This document shows, in pieces, positions 13,694 through 25,366 of a DNA stretch of 64,000 nt. Source of the DNA: Georgenia sp. M64. GTDB taxonomy: Bacteria > Actinomycetota > Actinomycetes > Actinomycetales > Actinomycetaceae. The notes under the pieces are model-generated. The model did not search any database, had not been told where the DNA came from, and saw only the letters and a program-made list of their open reading frames with translations. The DNA lies in the NCBI RefSeq assembly GCF_038049925.1, contig NZ_CP145809.1:1302001-1366000 (forward strand), in the 5' to 3' direction. The translations under genes and the position numbers were made by a program. Within the stretch, counting starts at the first letter, position 1, and every line of letters begins with the position of its first letter.

Positions 13694-14696
13694 ACGGGGT
13701 GGCGGCTCCGTCCTCACGACGGTGCCCCGCGCTGAGCTCGACCAGGGCCTGCGAGCTCAGGCCGTCGGGTGGGCCGACCGCGACCCGGCACGCCGTCACC
13801 GCCCGCAGGGTGGACGTGCGGCGGCCACCCTCGAGCATCGCCCGCTCACCCAGCACAGCGCCGGGCCCCACGTCGGCGACGACCTGGTCGTCCACCTCGA
13901 CCCGGACGACGCCGTCCAGGAGCAGGAAGACGGTGTCGCCGGGCTCGCCCTGGCGCACCAGCGTCTCGCCGGCCGCCACGTTCGCGAACCGGACCCGGCG
14001 ACCCGGCCGCATGATCTGGGCCGAGAGCCGGCGCTCGAGGGCCGTCTCGACCTGGGTGGTGACCACGGGCAGGTCGGTGCCCCGCCAGGGCGAGCGCTCC
14101 TCGCTGGACGCCCAGTACCACGTCGCGAAGTCCATCGAACCGACCTTGGTGAAGAGGGCGCCCGAGTCGTCGTAGATCCAGTGCCTCGGCACCGGGCTGG
14201 CGCCCCGGACCTCGGACCGTGAGCTGCCGTCCGCACCGATGGTGAGGGAGAGGGTCGTCCAGATCAGGGGCGCGGAGACCCGGAGGAACGGCGGGTCGGG
14301 GGTGGTGCGGGGCGCCGGGAAGCCGGCGTGACCGCCGGCCGTCTGGACGAACGTCACCGCGCTGCCGTCGTGGGCCGGCTCCTGACGCAGGTCGGGGTAC
14401 GGGATCGGGGCGAAGGTGAGCTCGTGGTCGAGGACGTGGACCGTGGAGCGGCTGATGAGACCACCGCCGGAGTACCCGACACCCGTGATCTCACCGTCGT
14501 TCACGTCGATCCAGGCACGGAGGTGGTTGGCGGCCCGCACCCGGTTGCCGGCGACGAGCGGCGCCGGGTCCTGGACGACGTCCGGCGGTGGCGCGTCGTA
14601 GTGGTTGAGCCCGGCGTCGAAGAACAGGCGGGGGGCGCCCGAGACCGCCTCCGAGGGCAACCACGACACCGACAGCACCGATCTCTCGATGCGCAT
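13689..14696 (-). CDS. Protein with C-terminal cyclic-nucleotide-binding domain and unrecognised N-terminal region
   Basis: The ATG at 14696, with GGGAGG shortly upstream, is preferred to the extended open frame; it gives 335 residues. Residues 230-320 form a cNMP-binding beta barrel: GETLVRQGEPGDTVFLLLDG followed by VGPGAVLGERAMLEGGRRTS, matching the phosphate-binding cassette pattern. The first 220 residues, rich in beta-type sequence, include VGYSGGGLISRSTVHVLDHE and HWIYDDSGALFTKVG, and I do not recognise them. No HTH follows the cNMP domain, so it is not a CRP-like regulator. The gene is monocistronic and convergent with the NifX-like gene. Confidence 0.72.
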   Translation of the reverse strand: MRIERSVLSVSWLPSEAVSGAPRLFFDAGLNHYDAPPPDVVQDPAPLVAGNRVRAANHLRAWIDVNDGEITGVGYSGGGLISRSTVHVLDHELTFAPIPYPDLRQEPAHDGSAVTFVQTAGGHAGFPAPRTTPDPPFLRVSAPLIWTTLSLTIGADGSSRSEVRGASPVPRHWIYDDSGALFTKVGSMDFATWYWASSEERSPWRGTDLPVVTTQVETALERRLSAQIMRPGRRVRFANVAAGETLVRQGEPGDTVFLLLDGVVRVEVDDQVVADVGPGAVLGERAMLEGGRRTSTLRAVTACRVAVGPPDGLSSQALVELSAGHRREDGAATPS

Positions 14697-14848
14697 GGGC
14701 ACCTCCCGGCACGGGTAGCGGCCGTTCCAGTCTGCCCCGACGGCCGCGCACCTGTCACGAGTCCGGATCCACCACGCGCGGGCCGCCGCGCCCCTAGGCT
14801 CGTGCCCGGCGCGTCCCTCCCGAGTGACGCCCCGGTCGAGGAGGACCG

Positions 14849-15316
14849 ATGAGAGCGTCACAGCGAACGGTCACGGTTTTCGCCGCCGCCGCGGGCGTGG
14901 TGCTCGCCGGCGGGCTGGCCTTCGCCGACGGTGCCCCGCCGCCGCCGCCGGACCGGCCACCGGCCGCCGCTGCGGACCACCCGACAGCGGCGACGTCTGC
15001 GATCGAGCTCCCGACCGGTGACCCCGACCCGCAGCGGCCCGACGCCCCGGGCGGGGGCCGCGCCGGGAACGGGGACCGGGGTGAGGACCGCCGGGCCGAC
15101 GGCGGCAGGGCCGCTCCGGCGATCGCCAACGAGTACCTGCGCGAGAGCGCCACGCCCGAGCTCCTCGAGGCGTGCCGGGAGGCCAACGGCACCAACAAGA
15201 ACCGCGCGAACTGGCGTGGGAAGCTCGTCTCAGCCGTCGCGCGCGAGCTCCGCGGCCGGACCTTCGGGCCGGACGAGGAGCACGTCGTCACGGACGACGT
15301 CGAGGACCGCTGCTGA
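14849..15316 (+). CDS. Small secreted protein, function unknown
   Basis: The 155-residue product starts after a GAGGAGG site. Residues 1-27 form a signal peptide (basic start, VFAAAAGVVLAGGLAFA, likely cleavage after AFA). A Pro/Ala/Gly/Asp-rich linker follows, then a more ordered C-terminal part from IANEYLRESATPELLEACRE with one Cys near 109 and a final Cys residue. The two cysteines could form a disulfide. No family is recognised. Confidence 0.65.
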   Translation: MRASQRTVTVFAAAAGVVLAGGLAFADGAPPPPPDRPPAAAADHPTAATSAIELPTGDPDPQRPDAPGGGRAGNGDRGEDRRADGGRAAPAIANEYLRESATPELLEACREANGTNKNRANWRGKLVSAVARELRGRTFGPDEEHVVTDDVEDRC

Positions 15317-15346
15317 GCCACGCCTGGGACCGCGTCACGCGCGCCT

Positions 15347-15370
15347 GGTGCGCTCGGCGCTCAGCGCACC
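15347..15370. terminator. Candidate terminator between convergent genes
   Basis: GGTGCGC at 15347-15353 pairs with GCGCACC at 15364-15370 around a 10-base loop, overlapping the ctaA stop codon. It could serve ctaA and the secreted-protein gene. Confidence 0.4.
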
Positions 15371-16338
15371 GCGGCCGCCACCGGCTCGCGGGAGTACATC
15401 GCCGAGCACACCGCCGTCGTGGCCACGACCACCAGTGCCGCGCCGAGCATGTGCAGGCCCACCAGCACCTCGGGAAGCCCCGTGAAGTGCTGGACGTAGC
15501 CGATGACACCCTCCGCGGCGACGGCGGCGAGGAGCCACGTCCAGGCGCGGCGCGCCGGGCCCAGCTCGGGGCGGTCGCCCGCCCGGCGCAGCAGGACCCC
15601 GCCCGCGACGGCGACCCCGACGAACAGCCACACCGCCCCCGAGTGGAGCCGGGTGACGAGGTAGGGGTCCAGCGCGAGCCGCGACGGCTCGTCGGCGTCG
15701 CCCGAGTGCGGGCCCGCGCCGGTGACGACGGTGCCGAGGGTGACCACGGCGGCGGCGAGGACCGCCAGGGCCAGGGGCCACCACCGCAGCGACGGCGGGG
15801 CGAGGGCCACGACGGGCGCGTCGGCCGAGCGCAGCCGCACGAGGAGGTAGGTCGACAGCGCCACGAGGGCGAGCGAGATGAGCATGTGCGAGCCGACGAC
15901 GGCCGGGTGCAGGTCCACCCACACGGTGATCCCGCCGACGACCGCCTGCAGGGCGATCCCGGCCAGCGGCCACCACGCGAGGCGGCGCACCGCGGGCCGC
16001 GAGGCGGTGGGCTCGCGGCGGTAGACCGCCCACAGCAGCGCCACGGCGATGACGGAGAGCACCCCGGTGAGCGTGCGGTTGCCGAACTCGATGTAGGGGT
16101 GGATCGACGTCGCCTCGTGGAAGACGGGGGTGAACGAGCCGGGCTCGCACAGGGGCCACTGCGAGCAGCCCAGGCCGGAGCCGGTCAGCCGGACCGCTCC
16201 GCCGGTGATGATGATCCCCACCTGGGCGAGGAGGTTGGCCACCGCCAGCCCCCACGTGAGGCGGTCCACCCGCGTGTCACGGGCGTCGCGCCCGGGCCGG
16301 GGGGCGGTGCGGCGGGTGGCGTCGGTCGCGGAGCTCAC
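15361..16338 (-). CDS. ctaA: Heme A synthase (COX15/CtaA)
   Basis: Starting at the GTG at 16338 gives 325 residues with about eight membrane helices. CtaA oxidises the C8 methyl of heme O to give heme A for aa3 oxidase. Family features are GGAVRLTGSGLGCSQWPLC, with the extracytoplasmic Cys pair, then TSIHPYIEFGNR with a heme-ligand histidine, and later TRLHSGAVW and GYVQHFTGLPEVLVGLHM with further conserved histidines. It lies on the minus strand just downstream of an ABC-2 exporter, an arrangement seen beside heme O synthase and suf genes in many actinobacteria. Confidence 0.93.
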   Translation of the reverse strand: MSSATDATRRTAPRPGRDARDTRVDRLTWGLAVANLLAQVGIIITGGAVRLTGSGLGCSQWPLCEPGSFTPVFHEATSIHPYIEFGNRTLTGVLSVIAVALLWAVYRREPTASRPAVRRLAWWPLAGIALQAVVGGITVWVDLHPAVVGSHMLISLALVALSTYLLVRLRSADAPVVALAPPSLRWWPLALAVLAAAVVTLGTVVTGAGPHSGDADEPSRLALDPYLVTRLHSGAVWLFVGVAVAGGVLLRRAGDRPELGPARRAWTWLLAAVAAEGVIGYVQHFTGLPEVLVGLHMLGAALVVVATTAVCSAMYSREPVAAAVR

Positions 16339-16363
16339 GGCACCAGGGTACGGCGGCACCGGG

Positions 16364-17125
16364 TCAGTCCCACCGGAACCACCGCGCCGCCAGCGCGCCC
16401 CCGACGACCGCCCAGACGGCGAGCACGGCGACCGCACCGAGGTTGAGCGTGCCGGCGGTGGCGAGCGTGCGCAGCCCCTCGCCGAGCGCCCCGGAGGGCA
16501 GCACGGCGACGACGGCCGGCAGCGGCCCGGGCAGCGCGCCGAGCGGGGTGAGCAGGCCCCCGCCGGCCGCCATGAGCACCCACAGGAGGTTGGCGACGGC
16601 GAGCACCGCCTCGGGCCGCAGCGTCCCGCCGACGAGCATCGCCAGCGCCACGAACGCGGCCGCCCCGAGCGTGAGCAGCAGCGCCGTCCCGGCGACGGCA
16701 CCGGGGTCGAGGCCCGGGCGCCAGCCCAGCACGACCGCCGTGAGCGCGAGCACGAGGACCTGGACCGCCAGGACGGCCAGCACCGCGCCGAGCTTGCCCG
16801 CGAGCAGCCCGCGCGGACCGAGCGGGGTGGTGGCCAGCATCCGCATGACGCCCCACCGCCGGTCGAAGGCCACCGCGATCGCCTGCGAGGTGAACGCCGT
16901 GGAGGCGACGGCCAGGGCGAGCGCGCCGGCCAGCGCCGCCGGGTGCCGGGTCTCGCCCGGCAGGGCCACGACCTCGGTGCCCACGAGCAGGACGAGGGCG
17001 ATGACCGGCATGACGAAGGTGAGCAGGAGCTGCTCGCCGTTGCGCAGCACGGCCGCGGTCTCGAACCGCAGCTGGGCGAGGGCCCGGCGCGCGGAGACCC
17101 GCACGGGCACGGTCGGGGCGCTCAT
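16364..17125 (-). CDS. ABC-2 type transporter permease
   Basis: The 253-residue membrane protein has about six hydrophobic segments, the ABC-2 permease pattern. The ATG at 17125 overlaps the stop of the upstream ATPase gene, so the two form one exporter. The surrounding ctaA and suf genes match the common actinobacterial arrangement in which an exporter sits between ctaA and sufR; its substrate is not established. Confidence 0.85.
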   Translation of the reverse strand: MSAPTVPVRVSARRALAQLRFETAAVLRNGEQLLLTFVMPVIALVLLVGTEVVALPGETRHPAALAGALALAVASTAFTSQAIAVAFDRRWGVMRMLATTPLGPRGLLAGKLGAVLAVLAVQVLVLALTAVVLGWRPGLDPGAVAGTALLLTLGAAAFVALAMLVGGTLRPEAVLAVANLLWVLMAAGGGLLTPLGALPGPLPAVVAVLPSGALGEGLRTLATAGTLNLGAVAVLAVWAVVGGALAARWFRWD

Positions 17126-18225
17126 CGCTCCTCCTCCCGCAGCCGGCGACCGGTCAGGTCGAGGAAGGTGTCCTCGAGGGTCCGGCGGTGCACCGTGACC
17201 CCGGCTGCGCCGAGGCCCGCCGCGACCAGCGCCGCCGTGACGGCGGAGAGGGTGCCCGCGTCCAGCGGCCCCGCGACGGCCACCCGGACCTGGCCCCCGG
17301 CCACGGTCACCCCCGCCCCCGGCAGGGCCCCGAGCGCGCGTTGCACGTCCTCGACCGCCGTGCCCGGGGGCGGCGTCACCACCACCTGGGAGCCGCCGGT
17401 GAGCTCGGCCGGGGTGCCCTCGGCGATGACGCGCCCGTCGTCGATGACGACGACGTGGTCGGCCAGCTCCTCGGCCTCGGTCATGAGGTGGGTGGTCAGG
17501 ACGATCGAGGTGCCGCCGGCGCGCAGCTCGCGCAGCAGGTCCCACACGGCCAGTCGCGACTGGGGGTCCAGACCGGCGGACGGCTCGTCGAGGAAGACCA
17601 GCTCGGCCCGTCCCACCACGGCGACGGCGAGGGCGAGGCGCTGGCGCTGACCGCCGGACAGGCGCCGCACGGGGGTCCGGGTGACGTCGGTCAGGCCGAG
17701 CCGGGCGAGCAGGGCGGCGGTGTCGACCGGGTCGGCGTGGAGGGCCGCCACGTGGGCGAGAACCGCCCCGGCGCGCGGGGCCATCGGCAGGCCGCCGTCC
17801 TGGAGCATGACGCCCACCCGTTCGCGCAGCTGGGCGCCCGCGCCGGGGGCGCTGCGGTCGAGCCCGAGGACCTCCACGGTCCCGCCGTCGGGCCGGCGCA
17901 GACCCTCGCAGCACTCCACCGTGGTGGTCTTGCCCGCGCCGTTGGGGCCCAGCACGGCGGTGATGTGCCCGGCGGCCGCCGTGAGGTCGAGGCCGCGCAC
18001 GACCTCACGCGGGCCGTACGTCTTGCGCAGGCCACGCACCCGCAGCGCGGCGGCGGGCGGGGCGGGGGAGCCCGCGCCCACCGGTGGGGCGCTCGTGCTC
18101 GATGACAGGCCCGCCGGTGGGACGCCCGGGCGCGACGACGGGGCGCCCGTGCCCGCCGGGGCGGGCGCGGGCGTGTCCGGGGCGGGCCGGAGGACGTCGC
18201 CGGCGGCGGGGTCGAGGGCGGGCAC
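17122..18225 (-). CDS. ABC transporter ATP-binding protein
   Basis: Walker A is [10 protein letters not shown], signature [12 protein letters not shown], Walker [14 protein letters not shown] and the H-loop is in [16 protein letters not shown], all typical of DrrA/CcmA-like exporters. The GTG at 18225 gives 367 residues and is chosen because a TACTCT -10 element ends six bases before it; the open frame continues to 18303 but would overlap the sufR promoter. Residues 1-70 are a Pro/Ala-rich unstructured leader ahead of the ATPase core. It is divergent from sufR and cotranscribed with the permease. Confidence 0.85.
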   Translation of the reverse strand: MPALDPAAGDVLRPAPDTPAPAPAGTGAPSSRPGVPPAGLSSSTSAPPVGAGSPAPPAAALRVRGLRKTYGPREVVRGLDLTAAAGHITAVLGPNGAGKTTTVECCEGLRRPDGGTVEVLGLDRSAPGAGAQLRERVGVMLQDGGLPMAPRAGAVLAHVAALHADPVDTAALLARLGLTDVTRTPVRRLSGGQRQRLALAVAVVGRAELVFLDEPSAGLDPQSRLAVWDLLRELRAGGTSIVLTTHLMTEAEELADHVVVIDDGRVIAEGTPAELTGGSQVVVTPPPGTAVEDVQRALGALPGAGVTVAGGQVRVAVAGPLDAGTLSAVTAALVAAGLGAAGVTVHRRTLEDTFLDLTGRRLREEER

Positions 18226-18231
18226 GGGCCC

Positions 18232-18237
18232 AGAGTA
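18232..18237 (-). promoter_or_regulatory. -10 element for the ABC exporter, probably leaderless
   Basis: Read on the minus strand this is TACTCT (TANNNT), six bases before the GTG at 18225 with no ribosome binding site between. The -35 is not convincing. Confidence 0.4.
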
Positions 18238-18271
18238 GGCGGGGGCCGGGCCGGTGACGGACCGCACGGCC

Positions 18272-18286
18272 AGGTGAGGGTCGCCT
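18272..18286 (+). promoter_or_regulatory. Possible DtxR/IdeR-type iron box
   Basis: AGGTGAGGGTCGCCT resembles the centre of the actinobacterial iron box (AGGTTAGGCTAACCT-like), matching in both half-sites. It lies in the divergent region between the ABC exporter and sufR, just upstream of the sufR -35. Resemblance only. Confidence 0.3.
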
Positions 18287-18289
18287 TGC

Positions 18290-18318
18290 TTGCCTCGATC
18301 CATTTAAGGCACGACAAT
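18290..18318 (+). promoter_or_regulatory. suf operon promoter with embedded dyad
   Basis: TTGCCT (18290-18295) and GACAAT (18313-18318) are separated by exactly 17 bp, a good housekeeping promoter. TGCCT at 18291-18295 and AGGCA at 18307-18311 make an inverted repeat across the -35 and spacer, a plausible operator for the first gene product, SufR. Confidence 0.6.
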
Positions 18319-18394
18319 GTTTCCTATTGGGGTGTCGTCCGTGAACGCGCCGCACGTCGAAGCACCACACGCCGTCGAGGGGAGGTCTGCGCCC

Positions 18395-19165
18395 ATGAGC
18401 GTCCCGGAGTCACGTCCCGTCGCGCCGCACGACGGCGAGGCCTCGACCCGCGAGCGGGTGCTCGAGCTCGTCGTCGAGCAGGGTCCCGTCAGCGCCGCCA
18501 CGCTCGCCCGCGTGCTGCACCTGACGCCCGCGGCGGTCCGCCGCCACATCACCCACCTCGAGGACCACGGACAGGTGGTCGTGCACGACCCCACCGGCCT
18601 CGGCGCCCGCGGCCGGGGGCGGCCCGCGCGCCACTACGTGGCCACCGACGCCGGGCGAGCGGTCCTGTCCGACGCGTACTCCGACCTCGCCACCCACGCC
18701 CTGGGGTTCCTCCGCCAGGTGGCCGGGGCCGACGCCGTCGAGGCGTTCGCCGCCTCGCGGGTGGGAGAGCTCGAGAAGCGCTACGCCTCGATCCTGGAGG
18801 CCGCCGGCCCGGCCCCCGCCGAGCGGGTCCACGCCCTGGCCGACGCCCTGACCTCGGACGGCTACGCCGCCACCACCCGCTCCGCCGGCACCGCGGGGCT
18901 GGCCCTGCAGCTGTGCCAGGGCCACTGCCCGGTGCAGGACGTCGCCGAGGAGTTCCCCCAGCTGTGCGAGGCCGAGACCCAGGCCTTCTCGCGCCTGCTG
19001 GGCGTGCACGTCCAGCGCCTGGCCACCCTCGCGGGCGGCGGCCACGTCTGCACCACCCACGTCCCTCTGACCGCCGTCCGGCCGCGCACCACCCGGGTGA
19101 GCGGCGCGCAGGAGGCAGCCCGGACCACCACGCCGCCGACCGGCGACGTCACGGAAGGAAACTGA
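18395..19165 (+). CDS. sufR: SufR, Fe-S-responsive repressor of the suf operon
   Basis: The ATG at 18395, with GAGGGGAGG upstream, gives 256 residues; the ATG at 18317 lies inside the -10 element and cannot be used from that promoter. An N-terminal winged helix (about residues 15-80, including [22 protein letters not shown]) is followed by a C-terminal domain with conserved cysteines in [17 protein letters not shown] and GHVCTTH, which in the family hold a [4Fe-4S] cluster. SufR represses suf when its cluster is intact. It is the first gene of the operon and its stop overlaps the sufB ATG (TGATG). Confidence 0.9.
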   Translation: MSVPESRPVAPHDGEASTRERVLELVVEQGPVSAATLARVLHLTPAAVRRHITHLEDHGQVVVHDPTGLGARGRGRPARHYVATDAGRAVLSDAYSDLATHALGFLRQVAGADAVEAFAASRVGELEKRYASILEAAGPAPAERVHALADALTSDGYAATTRSAGTAGLALQLCQGHCPVQDVAEEFPQLCEAETQAFSRLLGVHVQRLATLAGGGHVCTTHVPLTAVRPRTTRVSGAQEAARTTTPPTGDVTEGN

Positions 19166-20610
19166 TGACCAGTCCCACCCAGCAGGAGGTCACGGCCGCG
19201 CCGATGACCCAGGACGAGACGATCGCCTCCATCGGCAACTACAAGTTCGGCTGGCACGACGCCGACGAGGCCGGCATGAACGCGCGTCGCGGCGTCGACG
19301 CCGACGTCGTGCGGAACATCTCCGCCCTGAAGGACGAGCCGGAGTGGATGACCAAGCGCCGGCTCAAGGCGCTGAGCCTCTTCGACAAGAAGCCCATGCC
19401 CAGCTGGGGCGCCGACCTCTCCGGCATCGACTTCGACAACATCAAGTACTTCGTGCGGTCCACGGAGAAGCAGGCCACCAGCTGGGAGGACCTGCCCGAG
19501 GACATCAAGAACACCTACGACCGGCTCGGCATCCCCGAGGCGGAGAAGCAGCGCCTCGTCGCCGGCGTCGCCGCGCAGTACGAGTCCGAGGTGGTCTACC
19601 ACCAGATCCGTGAGGACCTCGAGGCCAAGGGCGTGCTCTTCCTCGACACCGACACCGGGCTGCGCGAGCACCCCGAGATCTTCGAGGAGTACTTCGGCTC
19701 GGTCATCCCCGCCGGTGACAACAAGTTCGCCTCGCTCAACACCGCGGTGTGGTCCGGCGGCTCGTTCGTCTACGTCCCCAAGGGCGTGCACGTCGAGATC
19801 CCGCTGCAGGCCTACTTCCGGATCAACACCGAGAACATGGGCCAGTTCGAGCGGACGCTCATCATCGCCGACGAGGGCTCCTACGTGCACTACGTCGAGG
19901 GCTGCACCGCGCCGATCTACGACTCGGACTCCCTGCACTCCGCGGTGGTGGAGATCGTCGTCAAGAAGGACGCCCGGGTGCGGTACACGACCATCCAGAA
20001 CTGGTCGACCAACGTGTACAACCTCGTCACCAAGCGGGCCACGGTCGAGGCCGGCGGCACCATGGAGTGGATCGACGGGAACATCGGCTCCAAGGTCACC
20101 ATGAAGTACCCGGCCGTCTACCTCATGGGTGAGCACGCCCGCGGGGAGACGCTGTCCATCGCCTTCGCCGGCGAGGGCCAGCACCAGGACACCGGCTCCA
20201 AGATGGTTCACCTCGCGCCGAACACGTCGTCCTCGATCGTGTCGAAGTCGGTGGCCCGCAGCGGCGGCCGCGCGTCCTACCGCGGCCTCGTCCAGGTCCT
20301 CGAGGGCGCCACGCACAGCAAGTCCAACGTCCTGTGCGACGCCCTGCTCGTGGACCAGATCTCCCGCTCGGACACCTACCCCTACGTCGACGTGCGTGTC
20401 GACGACGTCGAGATGGGCCACGAGGCCACCGTCTCGAAGGTGAGCGAGGACCAGCTGTTCTACCTCATGTCCCGGGGCATGCCCGAGTCCGAGGCCATGG
20501 CGATGATCGTGCGCGGGTTCGTCGAGCCGATCGCCCGCGAGCTCCCCATGGAGTACGCCCTCGAGCTCAACCGCCTCATCGAGCTGCAGATGGAAGGGGC
20601 CGTCGGCTGA
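19165..20610 (+). CDS. sufB: Fe-S cluster assembly protein SufB
   Basis: SufB is the scaffold subunit of the SufBCD complex. Starting at the ATG overlapping the sufR stop gives 481 residues, normal for SufB. Characteristic segments are [60 protein letters not shown] with the conserved Cys, and [20 protein letters not shown] near the C-terminus. Its stop overlaps the sufD ATG. Confidence 0.97.
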   Translation: MTSPTQQEVTAAPMTQDETIASIGNYKFGWHDADEAGMNARRGVDADVVRNISALKDEPEWMTKRRLKALSLFDKKPMPSWGADLSGIDFDNIKYFVRSTEKQATSWEDLPEDIKNTYDRLGIPEAEKQRLVAGVAAQYESEVVYHQIREDLEAKGVLFLDTDTGLREHPEIFEEYFGSVIPAGDNKFASLNTAVWSGGSFVYVPKGVHVEIPLQAYFRINTENMGQFERTLIIADEGSYVHYVEGCTAPIYDSDSLHSAVVEIVVKKDARVRYTTIQNWSTNVYNLVTKRATVEAGGTMEWIDGNIGSKVTMKYPAVYLMGEHARGETLSIAFAGEGQHQDTGSKMVHLAPNTSSSIVSKSVARSGGRASYRGLVQVLEGATHSKSNVLCDALLVDQISRSDTYPYVDVRVDDVEMGHEATVSKVSEDQLFYLMSRGMPESEAMAMIVRGFVEPIARELPMEYALELNRLIELQMEGAVG

Positions 20611-21818
20611 TGACCGCGACCACCGAGAACCTGACCACCGACCACTCCCGGGCCGTCGCCGACGGCGCGCACAGCCACGGCCGCGGCGGCACCCCCGAGG
20701 CCTCCCGCGCGGACCGGAAGAGCTCGTTCGCGCTCGCCGACTTCGTCGTGCCCACCGGGCGCGAGGAGGACTGGCGCTTCAGCCCGGTCGACCGTCTCCA
20801 GCGGCTCTTCGCCGGCGACCTCAGCGGCGCCGGGCCCGTGGTCACCGCGGAGAAGGACGACGCCGTGACCCTCGAGCGGGTCGGGCGTGACGACCCCCGC
20901 CTGGGCGTGACCGGCGCCCCGGGCGACCGGGTGGCGGCCGCCGCCTGGGAGTCCTTCGGCGAGGCCACCGTCGTCACCGTCCCGCGCGGGTACACCGGCG
21001 GGCGGCACACCTACCTCGCGGTCAACGGCGACAGCGCCGACCCGGCCGCCGAGCACCTGCTCGTCGTCGCCGAGGAGCTCTCCGAGTCCCTCGTGGTCCT
21101 GGACCACGCCGGCACCGCCGAGCTCGCCCAGACCGTCGAGGTCGACGTCCGCGACGGCGCCCACCTCACCCTGGTCTCCATCCAGGACTGGGCCGAGGGC
21201 GCCGTGCACCTGGCCGCGCACCGGATCCGCATGGGCCGCGACGCGCACCTGCGGCACATCATCGTCACCCTCGGCGGCGACGTCGTCCGGGTCACCACCG
21301 ACGCGGCGTTCACCGCGCCCGGGGCCGACGTGGAGCTCCTCGGCCTGTACTTCACCGACGCCGGCCAGCACCAGGAGCACCGGCTCTTCGTCGACCACGC
21401 GGTCCCGAGCTGCAAGTCCCGCGCCACCTACAAGGGCGCCCTGCAGGGCGACGCCGCGCACTCGGTGTGGGTGGGCGACGTCCTCATCCGCAAGGAGGCC
21501 GAGGGCACCGACACCTACGAGCTCAACCGCAACCTCGTCCTGACCGAGGGTGCGCGGGCGGACTCGGTGCCGAACCTGGAGATCGAGACCGGCGAGATCG
21601 AGGGGGCCGGGCACGCCAGCGCCACGGGCCGCTTCGACGACGAGCAGCTGTTCTACCTGCGCTCGCGCGGCATCCCCGAGGCCGACGCCCGCCGCCTCGT
21701 CGTGCGCGGCTTCTTCGCCGAGCTCATCAACCAGATCGGCGTCCCGCTCGTCCAGGAGCGACTCATGGAGGCCATCGAGGCCGAGCTCGACAAGACCATG
21801 GAGGCCGCCGCCCGATGA
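20610..21818 (+). CDS. sufD: Fe-S cluster assembly protein SufD
   Basis: SufD pairs with SufB in the SufBC2D complex and is needed for iron entry. The 402-residue protein has the family beta-helix core and a C-terminal half with CKSRATYKGALQGDAAHSVW and RGIPEADARRLVVRGFFAEL. Start overlaps the sufB stop (TGATG) and stop overlaps the ferredoxin ATG. Confidence 0.95.
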   Translation: MTATTENLTTDHSRAVADGAHSHGRGGTPEASRADRKSSFALADFVVPTGREEDWRFSPVDRLQRLFAGDLSGAGPVVTAEKDDAVTLERVGRDDPRLGVTGAPGDRVAAAAWESFGEATVVTVPRGYTGGRHTYLAVNGDSADPAAEHLLVVAEELSESLVVLDHAGTAELAQTVEVDVRDGAHLTLVSIQDWAEGAVHLAAHRIRMGRDAHLRHIIVTLGGDVVRVTTDAAFTAPGADVELLGLYFTDAGQHQEHRLFVDHAVPSCKSRATYKGALQGDAAHSVWVGDVLIRKEAEGTDTYELNRNLVLTEGARADSVPNLEIETGEIEGAGHASATGRFDDEQLFYLRSRGIPEADARRLVVRGFFAELINQIGVPLVQERLMEAIEAELDKTMEAAAR

Positions 21819-22165
21819 GCGCCCAGCACGCCTGCGACACCGGCGACCTCGAGCCCGGAGAGGCCATGCGCCTCGACCTCGAGGACACCGACGGCAGGAG
21901 CCTCCCCGTCGCGCTCGTGCGCGACGAGGACGGCGACTTCCACGCCATCTCCGACATCTGCTCCCACGGGCAGGTGAGCCTCTCGGACGGCGAGGTCGAG
22001 GGCTGCGCGATCGAGTGCTGGCTGCACGGGTCGACCTTCGACCTGCGCACCGGCCGACCCCTGAGCCTGCCGGCCACCCAGCCGGTGCCCGTCTACCCCG
22101 TGACCCTGGACGGTCCGCGTGTGCTGGTCGACGTCGACGCCCCCGTCGACGTCCCCGCCCGCTGA
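21815..22165 (+). CDS. Rieske [2Fe-2S] ferredoxin of the suf operon
   Basis: This 116-residue protein carries a Rieske motif, CSH ... CWLH (about residues 48-70), whose two Cys and two His ligate a [2Fe-2S] cluster. It is of the type annotated as non-heme-iron oxygenase ferredoxin subunit, found between sufD and sufC in actinobacteria. No oxygenase is nearby, so an electron-transfer role in Fe-S assembly is the likely inference. The ATG overlaps the sufD stop. Confidence 0.9.
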   Translation: MSAQHACDTGDLEPGEAMRLDLEDTDGRSLPVALVRDEDGDFHAISDICSHGQVSLSDGEVEGCAIECWLHGSTFDLRTGRPLSLPATQPVPVYPVTLDGPRVLVDVDAPVDVPAR

Positions 22166-22192
22166 CCGCCACGAAGAGAAGAGAAGAGACGC

Positions 22193-24770
<2,578 letters not shown>

Positions 24771-24774
<4 letters not shown>

Positions 24775-25118
24775 CCGAGACCACCAACCCCACGGCGGCC
24801 GGCCCGTCGCCCACCACCGCCGCGGACGTCGAGGAGGCCCTGCGCGACGTCATCGACCCCGAGCTCGGCATCAACGTCGTCGACCTGGGCCTCGTCTACG
24901 GCGTCACCGTGGACCAGAACAACGAGGCGATCATCGACATGACGCTGACCTCGGCGGCCTGCCCGCTGACCGACGTCATCGAGGACCAGGCCGCCGTGGC
25001 GCTCGAGGGCCTCGTCACCGGTCAGCGGATCAACTGGGTCTGGATGCCGCCGTGGGGCCCGGAGAAGATCACCCCCATCGGCCGCGAGCAGCTGAGGGCG
25101 CTCGGCTTCAACGTCTGA
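24771..25118 (+). CDS. sufT: SufT/DUF59 metal-sulfur cluster assembly factor
   Basis: This 115-residue MIP18/DUF59 protein contains ALRDVIDPELGINVVDLGLV and MTLTSAACPLTD, the family signature including its conserved Cys. SufT-type proteins assist Fe-S maturation in Firmicutes and actinobacteria. AAGGAGGA precedes the ATG, which overlaps the sufU stop. It is the last gene of the operon; the accessory island begins within 250 bp of its stop. Confidence 0.92.
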
Positions 25119-25134
25119 GATTTTTCGCGGTGTC

Positions 25135-25156
25135 CCGCTGATCGCCAGATCAGCGG
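25135..25156 (+). terminator. Perfect 9-bp hairpin after sufT
   Basis: CCGCTGATC and GATCAGCGG form a perfect stem around a GCCA loop, 16 bases after the sufT stop. It is the likely suf terminator, but as it also sits at the edge of the integrase-carrying island it could be part of the attachment region. The rest of 25157-25366 shows no gene. Confidence 0.55.
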
Positions 25157-25366
25157 AGATGCCGCCTGACCTGCGACGACAGACTTTTCCGTCGAGGACC
25201 CAGGTGGACTGAAAGGCCCTCTCAGGGCACGTCATTCCCCCACAGTTCCCCCACGGATTTCAGTCCGTCTGCGCAGGCCGGAGCCCAGATCGTCGGCGCT
25301 GTCGGGTGTGCGATTCCCCCACCAGAGGAGGTCCGGGCGGGACACCTGATGGGTGGAGGCACACCC

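Noticed and set aside
25119-25366. tRNA gene as integration site of the integrase element
   Set aside because: No cloverleaf or TPsiC-like GGTTCGAATC element is visible; the only structure is the 9-bp hairpin.
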